Shown here in pieces: positions 9,211-18,968 of a DNA stretch of 64,000 bases; position 1 is the first letter of the stretch; every line of letters begins with the position of its first letter. The position numbers and the translations under genes are program-made. The notes beneath the pieces are model-generated. The model was not told the origin of the DNA and did no database searches. It saw nothing but the letters and a program-made list of their open reading frames with translations. Origin of the DNA: Azomonas macrocytogenes (GTDB lineage: Bacteria; Pseudomonadota; Gammaproteobacteria; Pseudomonadales; Pseudomonadaceae); contig NZ_JACHXI010000001.1 of NCBI RefSeq assembly GCF_014191985.1, positions 434,001 to 498,000 of the forward strand. Direction: 5' to 3'.

Positions 9211-10776
9211 TCATCCGAGCTGCGGTTCCAGTTGCTTTTCGAACACCGGCACGCCATCAATATCCCGCAGGCTCACCCGCAAAGCGCCGCTCTGCGCCTC
9301 GATCTCGACCTCGCCGAAGAACTGATAACCAGCAAAGGGCGAGCTGTTGGCCGTAGGCGGAGCCTTCTGGAACACCAGTTCCGGGCCGAACGTATTATCC
9401 AGCGGATTGGGCCCGAAACTGCCGGCGTTCAGCGGCCCGGCCACGAACTCCCAGAACGGATCGAAGTTCTGGAAAGCCGCGCGATTGGGGTGGTAGTAAT
9501 GCGCCGCGCAGTAATGCACATCGGCGGTCAGCCAGACGGTATTGCGCACGCCGCTTCTCTGAAGCGAATTCAACAGCTCGGCGATTTCCAGCTCGCGCCC
9601 CAGCGCCGGACCATTATTGCCATTGGCAATGGCTTCCCAGCGCACCTGGCCTTGGGCGTTCTTGCCATCGGGCACATGCAGGCCGATTGGCATATCGGCG
9701 GCAATGATCTTCCAGCGAGCTTTCGAAGCCTGTAGTTCACGCTTGAGCCAGTCCAGTTGCAAACGCCCGAGAAAAGCAGTCTCCGGGCCTTCCTGCGGTT
9801 GCAGGTTGGCACTGTTCGCCCCGCGATAGCTACGCATGTCCAGCACAAACACATCCAACAGCGGACCGTAGGCAATCTTGCGATAGACCCGACCCAGCTC
9901 ATCCCGACCGTTCATGCGCATCGGTGCGTTTTCCAGATAGGCCTGGCGGGCGCGGCGTACCAGCAAGTTGATATCCTTGATCCGGTAGCGATCATCCAGC
10001 TCCTTGCCCGGCGACCAGTTATTGGTCACTTCGTGGTCATCCCACTGCCAGATCTGTGGCACTTCGGCGTTGAACGCCCGCACATTGTCGTCGAGCAGGT
10101 TATAGTGATAGTTGCCTCGGAATTCGTCCAGCGTCTCGGCGACCTTGCTCTTGGCTTCAGTGACCAGATTGCGCCATACTCGGCCATCTTCGGTGACCTG
10201 CGATTCCGGGATCACCCCATCGGCATAGATCACATCGCCACTGTGCAGGAAGAAATCCGGCAGGCGTCGGCGCATGGCGTCATAGATCCGCATACCGCCG
10301 ATGTCCGGATTGATGCCGAAACCCTGGCCGCAGGTATCGCCGCCCCAGACGAAGCGGATATCGCGTGGCTGTTGCGGTGCGCTGCGAAAGTGGCCGAACC
10401 AGGGCTTGCTCAGGCTGCCGTCGCGGGCATCCTCGAAGCGTACGCGGTAGAAGATCGCCTGGTCGGGTGGCAGCTCCTTGAGGTCGATCCGTGCAGTGAA
10501 GTCGATACCAACATGGGTGGCTGGCGAAACCTGTCGGCGCGGGTTGCCAAACACACTGCTGGTATCCCAGTCGACGACCATCCGCGCCGGCCGGTCGCAA
10601 CGGCTCCAGACGACGGCACGGTCGCCGAGCACATCACCGGCCTGGACGCCGCCGGTCACTTTCGGACGTGCATTGGGCGCGGCGATGACCGCCGGTGCGC
10701 TACCCAGCGCTGGCAGTGCCAGGCCGGCGCCGAGGCCTTGGATGAAACGGCGGCGGTTCTTGTCGGGCTGGTTCAT
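9211..10776 (-). CDS. PhoD-like alkaline phosphatase/phosphodiesterase, Tat-exported
   Basis: A 521-residue secreted metallophosphoesterase of the PhoD family. The N-terminus has a twin-arginine signal (NRRRFIQGLGAGLALPALG) with cleavage likely after the AVIAA region. An N-terminal fibronectin-like PhoD domain follows, then the metal-binding signatures: WGGDTCGQG, HSGDVIYADG, WDDHEVTNNW and LTADVHYCAAHYY. Such enzymes use Ca and Fe and release phosphate from mono- and diesters in the periplasm. Start at the ATG with first base 10776, preceded by GGAGGAAA; a longer frame upstream has no family-like residues. It lies 73 bases downstream of fruA on the same strand, but its own control is not visible. 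Substrate is not predictable. Confidence 0.88.
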   Translation of the reverse strand: MNQPDKNRRRFIQGLGAGLALPALGSAPAVIAAPNARPKVTGGVQAGDVLGDRAVVWSRCDRPARMVVDWDTSSVFGNPRRQVSPATHVGIDFTARIDLKELPPDQAIFYRVRFEDARDGSLSKPWFGHFRSAPQQPRDIRFVWGGDTCGQGFGINPDIGGMRIYDAMRRRLPDFFLHSGDVIYADGVIPESQVTEDGRVWRNLVTEAKSKVAETLDEFRGNYHYNLLDDNVRAFNAEVPQIWQWDDHEVTNNWSPGKELDDRYRIKDINLLVRRARQAYLENAPMRMNGRDELGRVYRKIAYGPLLDVFVLDMRSYRGANSANLQPQEGPETAFLGRLQLDWLKRELQASKARWKIIAADMPIGLHVPDGKNAQGQVRWEAIANGNNGPALGRELEIAELLNSLQRSGVRNTVWLTADVHYCAAHYYHPNRAAFQNFDPFWEFVAGPLNAGSFGPNPLDNTFGPELVFQKAPPTANSSPFAGYQFFGEVEIEAQSGALRVSLRDIDGVPVFEKQLEPQLG

Positions 10777-10849
10777 GCAGGCTTTCCTCCGGTTTTTCCG
10801 AGAAGGTAAGCCAGGCAGTTGACAGTCGCGTGACGCCGCAGTGGTTCCC

Positions 10850-12595
10850 TCAGACCTTGCCCGCCAGCTTTTCCAGCTCCGGGCTCCGGCCACGCTTGAG
10901 CAGTGCGTACAGTCCACCGGTCAGCAGGCTGCCGGCAGCGATGGCAACCAGATAGCCCAATACCGGAGCGATGGCGTTGGGGATCAGCAGTACGAACAAA
11001 CCGCCATGGGGCGCCAGCAGCTTGCAGTTGAACAGCATGGACAACGCACCGGCCAGGGCACCGCCAGCGACACACGCAGGGATGACTCGCAACGGATCTT
11101 TGGCAGCGAAGGGAATCGCTCCTTCGGAAATAAAACAGAGCCCAAGCACAAAGGACGCCTTACCGGCATTGCGTTCGGTTTCGGCGAATTTGTGCCGAGC
11201 CAAAAAGCAGGCGACCGCCATCCCCAACGGCGGCACCATACCGGCGGCCATGGTCGCGGCCATCGGTGCGTAGCTCTGCGAGGCCAGTAAGCCGACGGAA
11301 AAGGCATAGGACGCCTTGTTCAGTGGCCCCCCCAGGTCCACGCACATCATCGCGCCCAGGAGCAAGCCGAGCAGCACGGCATTGGACGTCCCCATGGTGT
11401 CGAGAAAGCGGGTCAGGGTCACCAGCAGCTGCGCCACCGGCTCGCCGATCACGTAGATCATCGTCAGGCCAGTCACCAGGCTGACCAGCAGGGGGATGAT
11501 CAGGACTGGCTTGAGCGACTCCACGCTGACCGGCAGGCGCAGCCACTGCGAGATCGCCAGCGCGCTATAGCCGGCCGTAAACCCAGCGGCAATTCCGCCG
11601 AGAAAACCAGCTTCCAGCGTCGTTGCAAGCAAGCCACCGATCATTCCCGGCGCCAACCCCGGCCGGTCAGCGATGGAATAGGCGATATAACCGGCCAGCA
11701 ACGGCACCATCAAGAGGAAAGCGGTCTGGTCACCGATGGTCCAGAGCGCTGCTGCCAGCGTGCCCGATTGCAGATGGGCCTCGATACCCAAAACAAAGGA
11801 CAGGGCAATCAGCAGCCCGCCGGCCACCACCATCGGCAGCATGTAGGACACGCCGGTCAGCAAATGCTTGTAGACATGGCTGTGCCTCTCACCCTTGCGC
11901 ACAGGCTCTGGGCTCGCCGCCGCTGCGCCATCCAGCACAGTGGCTTCGCGCAATGCCCGTTCAAGCGTTTCCTGCGGCTGCTTGAGCGCACGGCCCGTAC
12001 TGCACGGGTAGATTCGCTTACCCGCGAAGCGCGTCAGGTCCACATCGATATCTGCCGCCAGGATTACAGCATCGGCCCTGGCAATGCTTTCGGCATCCAG
12101 CAGGTTACGCGCCCCCACCGAGCCACGGGTTTCCACGCGCAAGTCGTAGCCCAACCTGGTTGCGGCCTGTTGCAGCGCTTCAGCCGCCATGAAGGTGTGC
12201 GCCACCCCGGTCGGACAGGCAGTGACGGCGACCAGCCGAGGCACGACGCTCGAGGGTTCGGCAACTGGAACCACAACGTCGCCAGTCAGCACCTCGGCAT
12301 GCTCCGCGGCTTCCCGAAGAAAACGCTGGGGATCGAGCAACGCTTCGACCGGAGTGGCTTGCACGACGCGCTTGCCGATAAACCGCTCAAGCGCCAGGGA
12401 GCCGGTCTTGACCACCAGCACCAGGTCGGCAGCAGCGATGTCGATTGCGTTCAGCGTCGAGCCTTCCACCGGGCGTCCCTGTACCTCGACCTGCGTCGAC
12501 CAACCCAGGCGCCGGGCTGCCGCATCCAGCAAACGCGCACTCAGGATGCTGGTGACCATGCCGCCGGGGCAAGCCGTGACGATCAATACGTTCAT
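10850..12595 (-). CDS. fruA: Fructose-specific PTS permease EIIBC
   Basis: Inner-membrane permease that imports fructose while phosphorylating it to fructose 1-phosphate. The 581-residue product has a duplicated IIB region: an N-terminal IIB' with VTACPGGM (Cys9) and the functional IIB with VTACPTGVAHTF, Cys127 being the phosphorylated residue. The C-terminal half is the multi-pass IIC domain with about 8-10 hydrophobic segments. Start ATG at 12595 has AGGAAG upstream. Last gene of the minus-strand fruB-fruK-fruA operon, 16 bases after fruK. Pseudomonads transport fructose, unlike other sugars, through this PTS. Confidence 0.95.
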   Translation of the reverse strand: MNVLIVTACPGGMVTSILSARLLDAAARRLGWSTQVEVQGRPVEGSTLNAIDIAAADLVLVVKTGSLALERFIGKRVVQATPVEALLDPQRFLREAAEHAEVLTGDVVVPVAEPSSVVPRLVAVTACPTGVAHTFMAAEALQQAATRLGYDLRVETRGSVGARNLLDAESIARADAVILAADIDVDLTRFAGKRIYPCSTGRALKQPQETLERALREATVLDGAAAASPEPVRKGERHSHVYKHLLTGVSYMLPMVVAGGLLIALSFVLGIEAHLQSGTLAAALWTIGDQTAFLLMVPLLAGYIAYSIADRPGLAPGMIGGLLATTLEAGFLGGIAAGFTAGYSALAISQWLRLPVSVESLKPVLIIPLLVSLVTGLTMIYVIGEPVAQLLVTLTRFLDTMGTSNAVLLGLLLGAMMCVDLGGPLNKASYAFSVGLLASQSYAPMAATMAAGMVPPLGMAVACFLARHKFAETERNAGKASFVLGLCFISEGAIPFAAKDPLRVIPACVAGGALAGALSMLFNCKLLAPHGGLFVLLIPNAIAPVLGYLVAIAAGSLLTGGLYALLKRGRSPELEKLAGKV

Positions 12596-12611
12596 CTGTA
12601 GGCGCTTCCTA

Positions 12612-13580
12612 TCAGGAGATTTTGTTGTTGTCTGTTGTACTGGCACCGGCAAGCGGCCGAGCCTCCACCCGCTCCGCCAATCTGGCCAACTGTGCAGCAT
12701 CGGGAATGCCGAAAGCGAGCTGCCCCACGGACTGGGCAGCAACCGCCGTGGCCAGACGCAAGGTACGCTCGGCGGGCCAGCCCTGCAGTAAACCATGCAG
12801 CATGCCAGCCAGCAGGGAGTCGCCCGCCCCTACCGTGCTGACCACCTCGACCGGCGGCGGACGAGCCTGCCAGTGCGCATCGGGAGCAAACCAGCAGAGC
12901 CCTTCAGCACCCTGGGAGACCACCAGATGCGCGATCCCCATGGCCTGCAGGCACTGCGCCTGCACCGCCAGTTGCGCTGGTGAGGCGAGCGGCACCGCAC
13001 AGGCTTCGGCCAGCTCAGCAAGGTTCGGCTTGACCAGCCAGGGTGCTACCTGCAACCCCGCATGCAAGGCTGCACCACTGGTATCCAATACCAGCGGTGC
13101 ATCTTGCTGCTTGAGCTGCGTCAATAGCTCGACGAACCAATCGAGGGTCACCCCTCGGGGCAGGCTGCCAGCCACCACCACGGCCTCCTGTCCCGCGACG
13201 AGTTGCGGTATTTTCGCCAGCAGCATGTCCAGTGCCGCTGACGAAACATCGAGCCCTGGCCCGTTGATGTCAGTGACCCGCCCATCGCTTTCGGCCAACT
13301 TGAAGTTGCTGCGCGTCTGACCCGGAACGCGCACGAACGCATCGTGGAAACCGCGCGCGGCAAACAATGTTTCGAAGTCTTGCGGATTATCCGCCCCGAG
13401 AAAGCCGGTCACGCTCAACTCGTGACCGAGATCGGCCAATACCTGGGCGACGTTCAACCCCTTGCCGGCAGCCTGCACGTACAGCGCTTCACCGCGATTG
13501 ACCTCGCCGGGGCACAGCACAGGCAAGCGCACGGTCAGATCCAGCGCCGGGTTGAGGGTGATCGTCAGAATCCTTGCCAT
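12612..13580 (-). CDS. fruK: 1-phosphofructokinase
   Basis: Phosphorylates fructose 1-phosphate to fructose 1,6-bisphosphate with ATP. The 322-residue PfkB/ribokinase-family protein has the substrate-binding start LTITLNPALDLTV, the glycine-rich AAGKGLNVAQVL, and the ATP/anion-hole signature STVGAGDSLLAG near residue 250, with the catalytic aspartate. Its ATG shares one base with the fruB stop (TGATG), so translation is coupled. Middle gene of the fru operon; expression should follow Cra (FruR) control from the operator upstream of fruB. Confidence 0.95.
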   Translation of the reverse strand: MARILTITLNPALDLTVRLPVLCPGEVNRGEALYVQAAGKGLNVAQVLADLGHELSVTGFLGADNPQDFETLFAARGFHDAFVRVPGQTRSNFKLAESDGRVTDINGPGLDVSSAALDMLLAKIPQLVAGQEAVVVAGSLPRGVTLDWFVELLTQLKQQDAPLVLDTSGAALHAGLQVAPWLVKPNLAELAEACAVPLASPAQLAVQAQCLQAMGIAHLVVSQGAEGLCWFAPDAHWQARPPPVEVVSTVGAGDSLLAGMLHGLLQGWPAERTLRLATAVAAQSVGQLAFGIPDAAQLARLAERVEARPLAGASTTDNNKIS

Positions 13581-16456
13581 CAGCAGTGTTCCATTACCAG
13601 GGCCCGTACCGCCTGGGCGCCGGGCAGCACCAACGCCCGGCGAGCCAGATGCCGGCAGTCTTCGAAAGCCAATTCGCGTACGCGTGCCTTGATCAGGGCA
13701 ATGCTGCGCGCCGATACGCTCAACTCATCGACGCCCAACCCGACCAATAGCGGCACCGCCAGATTATCGGCAGCCAGTTCCCCACACACCCCGACCCATT
13801 TACCGCAAGCATGCGCGGCCGTTACCGTCATGTCGATCAATTGCAGTACGGCCGGATGCAGCCCATCGGCCTGGGCCGAGAGAGTAGGATGGCCTCGGTC
13901 GATGGCCAGGGTGTATTGGGTCAGATCATTGGTGCCGATACTGAAGAAGTCCACTTCCTGCGCCAGCACCGGCGCGATCAGGGCGGCCGAAGGGATCTCG
14001 ATCATAATTCCGACTTGCAGATTCTTCGCCGGAATCGCTTCACGTAAACGGTCGACCCGGCTCTTGGCCGCATGCCACTCCTCGACGCCGCCGACCATGG
14101 GAAACATGATGCGCAACGGATAATCCGCGGCGGCGGCGAGCAACGCTCGCAACTGCGTATCGAGGATTTCCGGCCGTTGCAGGCTCAGGCGGATGCCACG
14201 TACGCCGAGAAAAGGATTTTCCTCGGCGGGCAACGGCCAATAGGGCAAGGGCTTGTCGCCACCGACATCAAGGGTACGAACCACCAGTGGACGACCGTCG
14301 AGTGCCGCCAGCACGCGGCTGTATTCGGCTTGCTGGGTCATTTGATCGGGCGCTTGGGAATGCCCCATGAATACCAGTTCGGTGCGCAGCAGACCGACAG
14401 CCTCTGCCCCCAGCGCCACGGCGGTGGCCGCTTCGTCGCTGCTACCGAGGTTAGCGGCTATCTCTACGGCATGCCCATCGCGGGTCACCGCCGGCTCCAG
14501 TCGCCGCGCATCGGCTTCATCCTGATGCCGCCGCCGCTGCTCGCAGGCGGCGCGAGCCTGGGCCAACCCGGCCTCATCGGGTGCGATCTGTAATTGACCC
14601 TGCTCGCCATCGAGCAGCAACAGGGTTCCACCCGCCAGCCCCAACACCGCCTCGCCGGCACCGACGACTGCCGGAATACCCAGCGCGCGGGCAATGATTG
14701 CACTGTGTGCGGTGGCCCCACCGCGCGCGGTCAGGATGCCAGCGACACGTTCACGATCGAGCGTAGCAACATCCGAAGGCGCCACTTCGTCCATCACCAG
14801 AATGTAAGGCTCGTCCGGTTCCGCTTCGGCTTCGCAGCCCAGCAGCGCAGCCAGTACCCGGCGGCCGATGTCACGCAGATCGGCGGCTCGCTCGGCAAGC
14901 AGCACATCATCAAGCGCTTCCTGCTGGCGTGCCGCAGCGTCGATCTCGTCCACCCAGGCCGCTTCGGCGCTGAAACCCTGCTCCAGTCGGCCGACGATTT
15001 CCTCGCGCAAGGCCGGGTCGCGCAGCAAGGCCTGGTGGGTGGTGAAAATATTGCGAATGCTGGGTACATGAGTCTTTTCCAGCAACGCACCAATATCCGC
15101 CACGACCTGTTCCAGCGCCACGCCCAAACGCTGCAGCTCCACTTGGGGGGATTCGCCACGCTGCGGGTATTCCAACGCCCGATGGGTGCGTATCAGTGCC
15201 GGGCCGATAGCGATTCCGGGCGAGGCGGCAACTCCCTGCACGCGCTCGCCAATAGGCAACGGTAGCGGCGGCGGGGCTTGGTCAAGCAGTCGGTCAGGAA
15301 TTTCGGGCGACGGTTCCGGCGCAGCCGGCAGCGGCTCGACCGCTTCGCCCAGCCCCGTCGCCACGACCTCGATCAGCGCCGGCAAGGCGTCGTTGGCGAT
15401 ATCCGGTTCGGCCAGAAACTCCAATACCTGCCCCCGCCGCGCCCCAAGGGCAAGCAGCTTGGTCATACTCTTGACGGAAACCGCAGCGCAACCGCTATCG
15501 GCCAGACGCACACGGATCTCGCCGGCGAAGCATTGAGCCAGTTCGGCCAGGATCTGGGCCGGCCGTGCATGCAGGCCATGCGCATTGACCAGGGCGACCC
15601 GGGCCTGTGGCCAATCTGCCGCCACCTCACCGCCCAAGGCCCGAAGTACGGTGTAGCTGGAACTGGCCTTGCCGAGCTCCGCTCCACGGCCAGCAATAAG
15701 CAGATCGCACAAGCGCTGAAGCAAGGCCTGGCTGGCTTCCCCCTGGCTGGCCAGACAAAACAGGCCGGTCACCGGCTGCCCTTGCAACGCTAGCGGTCTG
15801 GCTGGCGTAACGAAAGACAATCCCGGTCGCAGCACGGCCTGCGCGCTGCTCAGCCACCACAACCCTTGTCCCAATGGCAAGGCCTGCACCAATGGCAGGC
15901 CGCTGGCGAAACCGGGGCTCACACAGGCGGTACGCTTGAGCAACCGAACAGCGTGCCAGAGCAGTTCTTCCACATCGTCGGCCGCGACACCGAGCGTCAC
16001 CAGTCGGTCGTCCAGCATCAGTGCCGGCGTCCCTCCCTTGAGCAGCTCCAGAATGCTCTCGGCAGTGGTGACCTCTTGCAGCGCCAGACTCAGATCATCC
16101 TCGCCCAGGGCTCGCGTCAGTAGCTGCAGAACCTGCAAGTGCTCGTCGGAACGTGCCGCAATGCCAATGGCCAGATAGACCCGCTGCCCATCCCCCCAGT
16201 CGACCCCCTCGGGAAAATGCAGCAGACGAATGCCGGTACTCCGCACCTGATCGCGCGTCTGCGGAGTGCCATGGGGAATCGCAATACCCTGACCAAGATA
16301 AGTCGAGCCCTGCGCTTCACGCGCCATCAGCCCGGCGAGATAACCGTCGCGCACCAGGCCGTCGGCAACCAGCGTTCGGGCCAGTTTTTCCAGTGCGGCG
16401 GCCTTGTCGGCGGCGGTCTGGTGCATGCGGACGCACTGCACCGTCAATTCGAACAT
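13580..16456 (-). CDS. fruB: Fructose PTS multiphosphoryl transfer protein (EIIA-HPr-EI fusion)
   Basis: A 958-residue cytoplasmic protein that carries the whole soluble phosphorelay for fructose uptake: phosphoenolpyruvate to EI, to HPr, to EIIA, then to FruA. Domains in order: EIIA-Fru (residues about 1-145, His62 in IPHGT), a linker, HPr (about 283-370, His296 in NAHGLHARPAQ), and enzyme I (about 410-950, His584 in GGATAHSAII, with the PEP-binding C-terminal part including MIEIPSAAL and IGTNDLTQY). Length agrees with pseudomonad FruB. Start ATG with AGGAGA upstream. First gene of the operon; the Cra operator is about 79 bases upstream. Confidence 0.96.
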   Translation of the reverse strand: MFELTVQCVRMHQTAADKAAALEKLARTLVADGLVRDGYLAGLMAREAQGSTYLGQGIAIPHGTPQTRDQVRSTGIRLLHFPEGVDWGDGQRVYLAIGIAARSDEHLQVLQLLTRALGEDDLSLALQEVTTAESILELLKGGTPALMLDDRLVTLGVAADDVEELLWHAVRLLKRTACVSPGFASGLPLVQALPLGQGLWWLSSAQAVLRPGLSFVTPARPLALQGQPVTGLFCLASQGEASQALLQRLCDLLIAGRGAELGKASSSYTVLRALGGEVAADWPQARVALVNAHGLHARPAQILAELAQCFAGEIRVRLADSGCAAVSVKSMTKLLALGARRGQVLEFLAEPDIANDALPALIEVVATGLGEAVEPLPAAPEPSPEIPDRLLDQAPPPLPLPIGERVQGVAASPGIAIGPALIRTHRALEYPQRGESPQVELQRLGVALEQVVADIGALLEKTHVPSIRNIFTTHQALLRDPALREEIVGRLEQGFSAEAAWVDEIDAAARQQEALDDVLLAERAADLRDIGRRVLAALLGCEAEAEPDEPYILVMDEVAPSDVATLDRERVAGILTARGGATAHSAIIARALGIPAVVGAGEAVLGLAGGTLLLLDGEQGQLQIAPDEAGLAQARAACEQRRRHQDEADARRLEPAVTRDGHAVEIAANLGSSDEAATAVALGAEAVGLLRTELVFMGHSQAPDQMTQQAEYSRVLAALDGRPLVVRTLDVGGDKPLPYWPLPAEENPFLGVRGIRLSLQRPEILDTQLRALLAAAADYPLRIMFPMVGGVEEWHAAKSRVDRLREAIPAKNLQVGIMIEIPSAALIAPVLAQEVDFFSIGTNDLTQYTLAIDRGHPTLSAQADGLHPAVLQLIDMTVTAAHACGKWVGVCGELAADNLAVPLLVGLGVDELSVSARSIALIKARVRELAFEDCRHLARRALVLPGAQAVRALVMEHC

Positions 16457-16766
16457 GCAATTCTCCTTTTTCTTGTTCTACAAGACAGATCCGGGATCCG
16501 TCGGTCAAGCGATCATTACTACAGTCCTGCCAGCTGAAACGTTTCATCTACAATGGAAGATAACGCGATCTTGCATAATTCTAGTGCCTCGACAACGTTG
16601 ACATGACGAAGCAATCGCACCGTCCGGCGGCGTACAATGCAAGGCAGCGCCGCCATCAGGACTGTGGCGCACCGGAGGTACGCCAAAGGCAAGCGCGAGC
16701 CGCCATAGCTAAGCTGTTGCAATATCCAGACCCCTTGTACACATCGATCCGACATAGGACAAATCA
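16457..16766. other. Divergent fruB/fruR control region
   Basis: 310 bases with no gene. Apart from the Cra operator no further operator-like palindrome or convincing promoter hexamers were recognised. Confidence 0.5.
16535..16546. promoter_or_regulatory. Cra (FruR) operator
   Basis: TGAAACGTTTCA is a perfect 12-base palindrome. It matches the enterobacterial Cra core and differs by one base from the TTAAACGTTTCA site described for P. putida Cra. It lies 79 bases upstream of fruB, and the repressor gene fruR is divergent on the other side. Fructose 1-phosphate would be expected to release the repressor. Confidence 0.85.
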
Positions 16767-17786
16767 TTGAAACTGACCGACATCGCTCGTCTTGCCGGAG
16801 TTTCCATCACCACGGCCAGCTATGTAGTCAATGGACAGGCTGCCCAGCGGCGAATCAGCCAGGCTACGGTGGAGCGGGTAATGGCCGTGGTCAGCCAGCA
16901 AGGTTACCAGCCCGATCAGCAGGCTGCCGGCCTGCGCCGCGGCCACAGCCGGACACTGGGCTTCATCCTGCCGGATCTGGAAAACCCCAGTTACGCACGC
17001 CTGGCCAAGCTGCTCGAACAACTCGCCCGCCAGCGCGGCTATCAATTGCTGATCGCCAGCTCGGAAGACGATCCGGATGCCGAGCGCCAGGTGCTGCGCA
17101 CGCTGCGCTCGCGCCGCTGCGATGCGCTGATCGTCGCCAGCAACCTGCCGCCGGACGACCGTTGCTATCGGGAATTGCAAGAGTCGGGCGTACCGGTGAT
17201 AGCGGTCGACCGAGCACTGGACCCCGGGCACTTCTGCTCGGTCGTCAGTGCCGACCAACAGGCCAGCGAGCGCCTCACCAGCTCGTTGCTGACCCCATCG
17301 CTACAGCATGCCGCCCTGATTGGCGCACACCCCAAGCTATTGATCAGCCAGGAACGGGAACAAGGCTTTCGCGCGGCGCTGCGAGGCCATACCGGACGCA
17401 TCAGCGTGCGCCAGGCAACCCAATTCAGCCGCGCCTGCGGCCGCACGGAAATGCTCGCGCTGCTCGACGAAGGCCTGCCCGATCTGTTGGTTACCACTGC
17501 CTATGTACTGCTTGAAGGGGTTTTCGATGCATTGCGCGAGCGCGACCTGCTCTGGCCGGATAACCTGCGGCTGGCCACCTTCGGCGATTCGCAACTGCTG
17601 GACTTTCTGCCGGTTCCGGTCAACGCCTCGACCCAGCAACACGCACGCATCGCCGAGCAGCTGCTTGTCTGGGCACTGGACGCCATCGAGAAAAATGAGT
17701 ACCACCCCGGAATCCACGCCATCGAGCGTGTCCTGAAGATTCGCCGGCAAGATACCGCGCTGCACTCAAACGCTCCGGCGGCATGA
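16767..17786 (+). CDS. fruR: LacI-family fructose repressor FruR/Cra
   Basis: A 339-residue LacI-type regulator. The N-terminal helix-turn-helix and hinge (MKLTDIARLAGVSITTASYV and the following VERVMAVVSQQGYQPDQQAAGLR) are typical of Cra, and the rest is a periplasmic-binding-protein-like effector domain (SRTLGFILPDLENPSYARLA). The start is a TTG at 16767: no ATG or GTG in frame would keep the full DNA-binding domain, and TAGGAC lies upstream. In pseudomonads Cra controls mainly the fru operon, and its effector is fructose 1-phosphate. Divergent from fruB over a perfect operator. Confidence 0.93.
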   Translation: MKLTDIARLAGVSITTASYVVNGQAAQRRISQATVERVMAVVSQQGYQPDQQAAGLRRGHSRTLGFILPDLENPSYARLAKLLEQLARQRGYQLLIASSEDDPDAERQVLRTLRSRRCDALIVASNLPPDDRCYRELQESGVPVIAVDRALDPGHFCSVVSADQQASERLTSSLLTPSLQHAALIGAHPKLLISQEREQGFRAALRGHTGRISVRQATQFSRACGRTEMLALLDEGLPDLLVTTAYVLLEGVFDALRERDLLWPDNLRLATFGDSQLLDFLPVPVNASTQQHARIAEQLLVWALDAIEKNEYHPGIHAIERVLKIRRQDTALHSNAPAA

Positions 17787-17873
17787 ATATCCTGCTGCCA
17801 TAGATACCCCGCCACTCTTGCAGAGGTTCGCAGACTGGCGGAAGCTGGCATTTTGCAAGCGAGTTCTTTCTGC

Positions 17874-18179
17874 ATGAATCCCGACGCAATCCTCCGGCGC
17901 CTGCATGCCATCCGCGACCGCAACGACTGGCAACGCTTCCACAGCCCCAAGAACCTGGCCATGGCTGCCAGCGTAGAAATGGCCGAGCTGGTGGAAATCT
18001 TCCAGTGGTTGGATGAGGACGAATCCCGCCATTTATCCCCGGAAAAACATGCCCATGCCGGCCAGGAAGTCGCGGACATACTCATGTACCTGATGCTGCT
18101 CTGTGCCGAGCTCGGCATCGATATGGAACAGGCCCTGCTCGCCAAGCTGGCCGATAACGAACGGCGCTTCGCCCAATGA
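17874..18179 (+). CDS. MazG-like nucleotide pyrophosphohydrolase
   Basis: A 101-residue all-alpha NTP pyrophosphohydrolase of the MazG/RS21-C6 type, which hydrolyses (often non-canonical) nucleoside triphosphates to monophosphates. The metal-binding acidic pattern is visible: EMAELVEIFQWLDEDE followed about 30 residues later by EVADILMYLMLLCAELG. ATG at 17874 is preferred to a TTG 7 codons upstream, though no strong ribosome-binding site precedes it. The stop overlaps the cmoM start in an ATGA, so the two are coupled. Substrate (dCTP or other) is not predictable. Confidence 0.85.
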   Translation: MNPDAILRRLHAIRDRNDWQRFHSPKNLAMAASVEMAELVEIFQWLDEDESRHLSPEKHAHAGQEVADILMYLMLLCAELGIDMEQALLAKLADNERRFAQ

Positions 18180-18934
18180 ATGACCGGCATTTCGACGAGC
18201 TGGCCACGCGCTTTGCGGAAAAAATCTATGGCGGCGCAAAAGGCGCGATTCGCCTGGCAGTATTGCAGGCCGATCTGGAGGAAATCCTGCCGCAGCATCC
18301 GCTGCGTATCCTAGACATAGGCGCCGGGCTTGGCCATATCGGCCTGTGGCTGGCACAACGGGGCCATGCCGTGACGCTCGCCGAACCCGCTGCGCCGATG
18401 CTCGAAGGCGCCCGCGTGCGCTTCGCCGAAGCGGGGCAAGCCGCTACCTTCATCCAGGCTCCCTGGCAGGAACTGGAAACACAGGTCGAGGGCCCTTTCG
18501 ATCTGGTCGTCTGCCATGCCGTTCTGGAATGGCTGGCCGAACCCCAGGCGATCCTGCCGACCCTGCACCGACTGACGGAAAAGGCAGGTTGGCTGTCGTT
18601 GGCTTTCTACAACCGTGATGCTCTGATCTACCGCAACCTGCTCAAGGGGCATTTCAAAAAACTGCGCAGTGGCCAGTTCGCGGGTGAACGCCAGAGCCTG
18701 ACACCCCAGCGGCCGCTGGATCCTCGCGAACTGGGCGTGCAACTCGCCGCCAACTGGCAAGTCATCCGTAGTAGTGGAGTTCGCGTATTTCACGACTACA
18801 TGCCAAGCGAATTTCAGACCCGTACCGAGCTGGACGAACTGCTGGAAATGGAATTGGCCTACCGCCGCCATCCGGCCTTTGCCGGACTCGGTCGTTACCT
18901 GCACTGGCTGTGCCGGCCGCAAGCTCATAATTGA
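18176..18934 (+). CDS. cmoM: tRNA 5-carboxymethoxyuridine methyltransferase CmoM
   Basis: SAM-dependent methyltransferase that methylates the carboxyl of cmo5U34 in a subset of tRNAs, improving decoding at wobble positions. The 252-residue product aligns by eye along its length with E. coli CmoM (SmtA): DRHFDELATRFAEKIYG at the start, the SAM-binding LDIGAGLGHIG near residue 47, FDLVVCHAVLEWLAEP, SLAFYNRDALIYRNL and GVRVFHDYMPSE. It starts inside the stop codon of the MazG-like gene (ATGA). Next gene is a lipoprotein with its own ribosome-binding site. Confidence 0.9.
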   Translation: MNDRHFDELATRFAEKIYGGAKGAIRLAVLQADLEEILPQHPLRILDIGAGLGHIGLWLAQRGHAVTLAEPAAPMLEGARVRFAEAGQAATFIQAPWQELETQVEGPFDLVVCHAVLEWLAEPQAILPTLHRLTEKAGWLSLAFYNRDALIYRNLLKGHFKKLRSGQFAGERQSLTPQRPLDPRELGVQLAANWQVIRSSGVRVFHDYMPSEFQTRTELDELLEMELAYRRHPAFAGLGRYLHWLCRPQAHN

Positions 18935-18968
18935 CGGCCCTACCTAGTTGTTCGACCGGGAGACAGAG

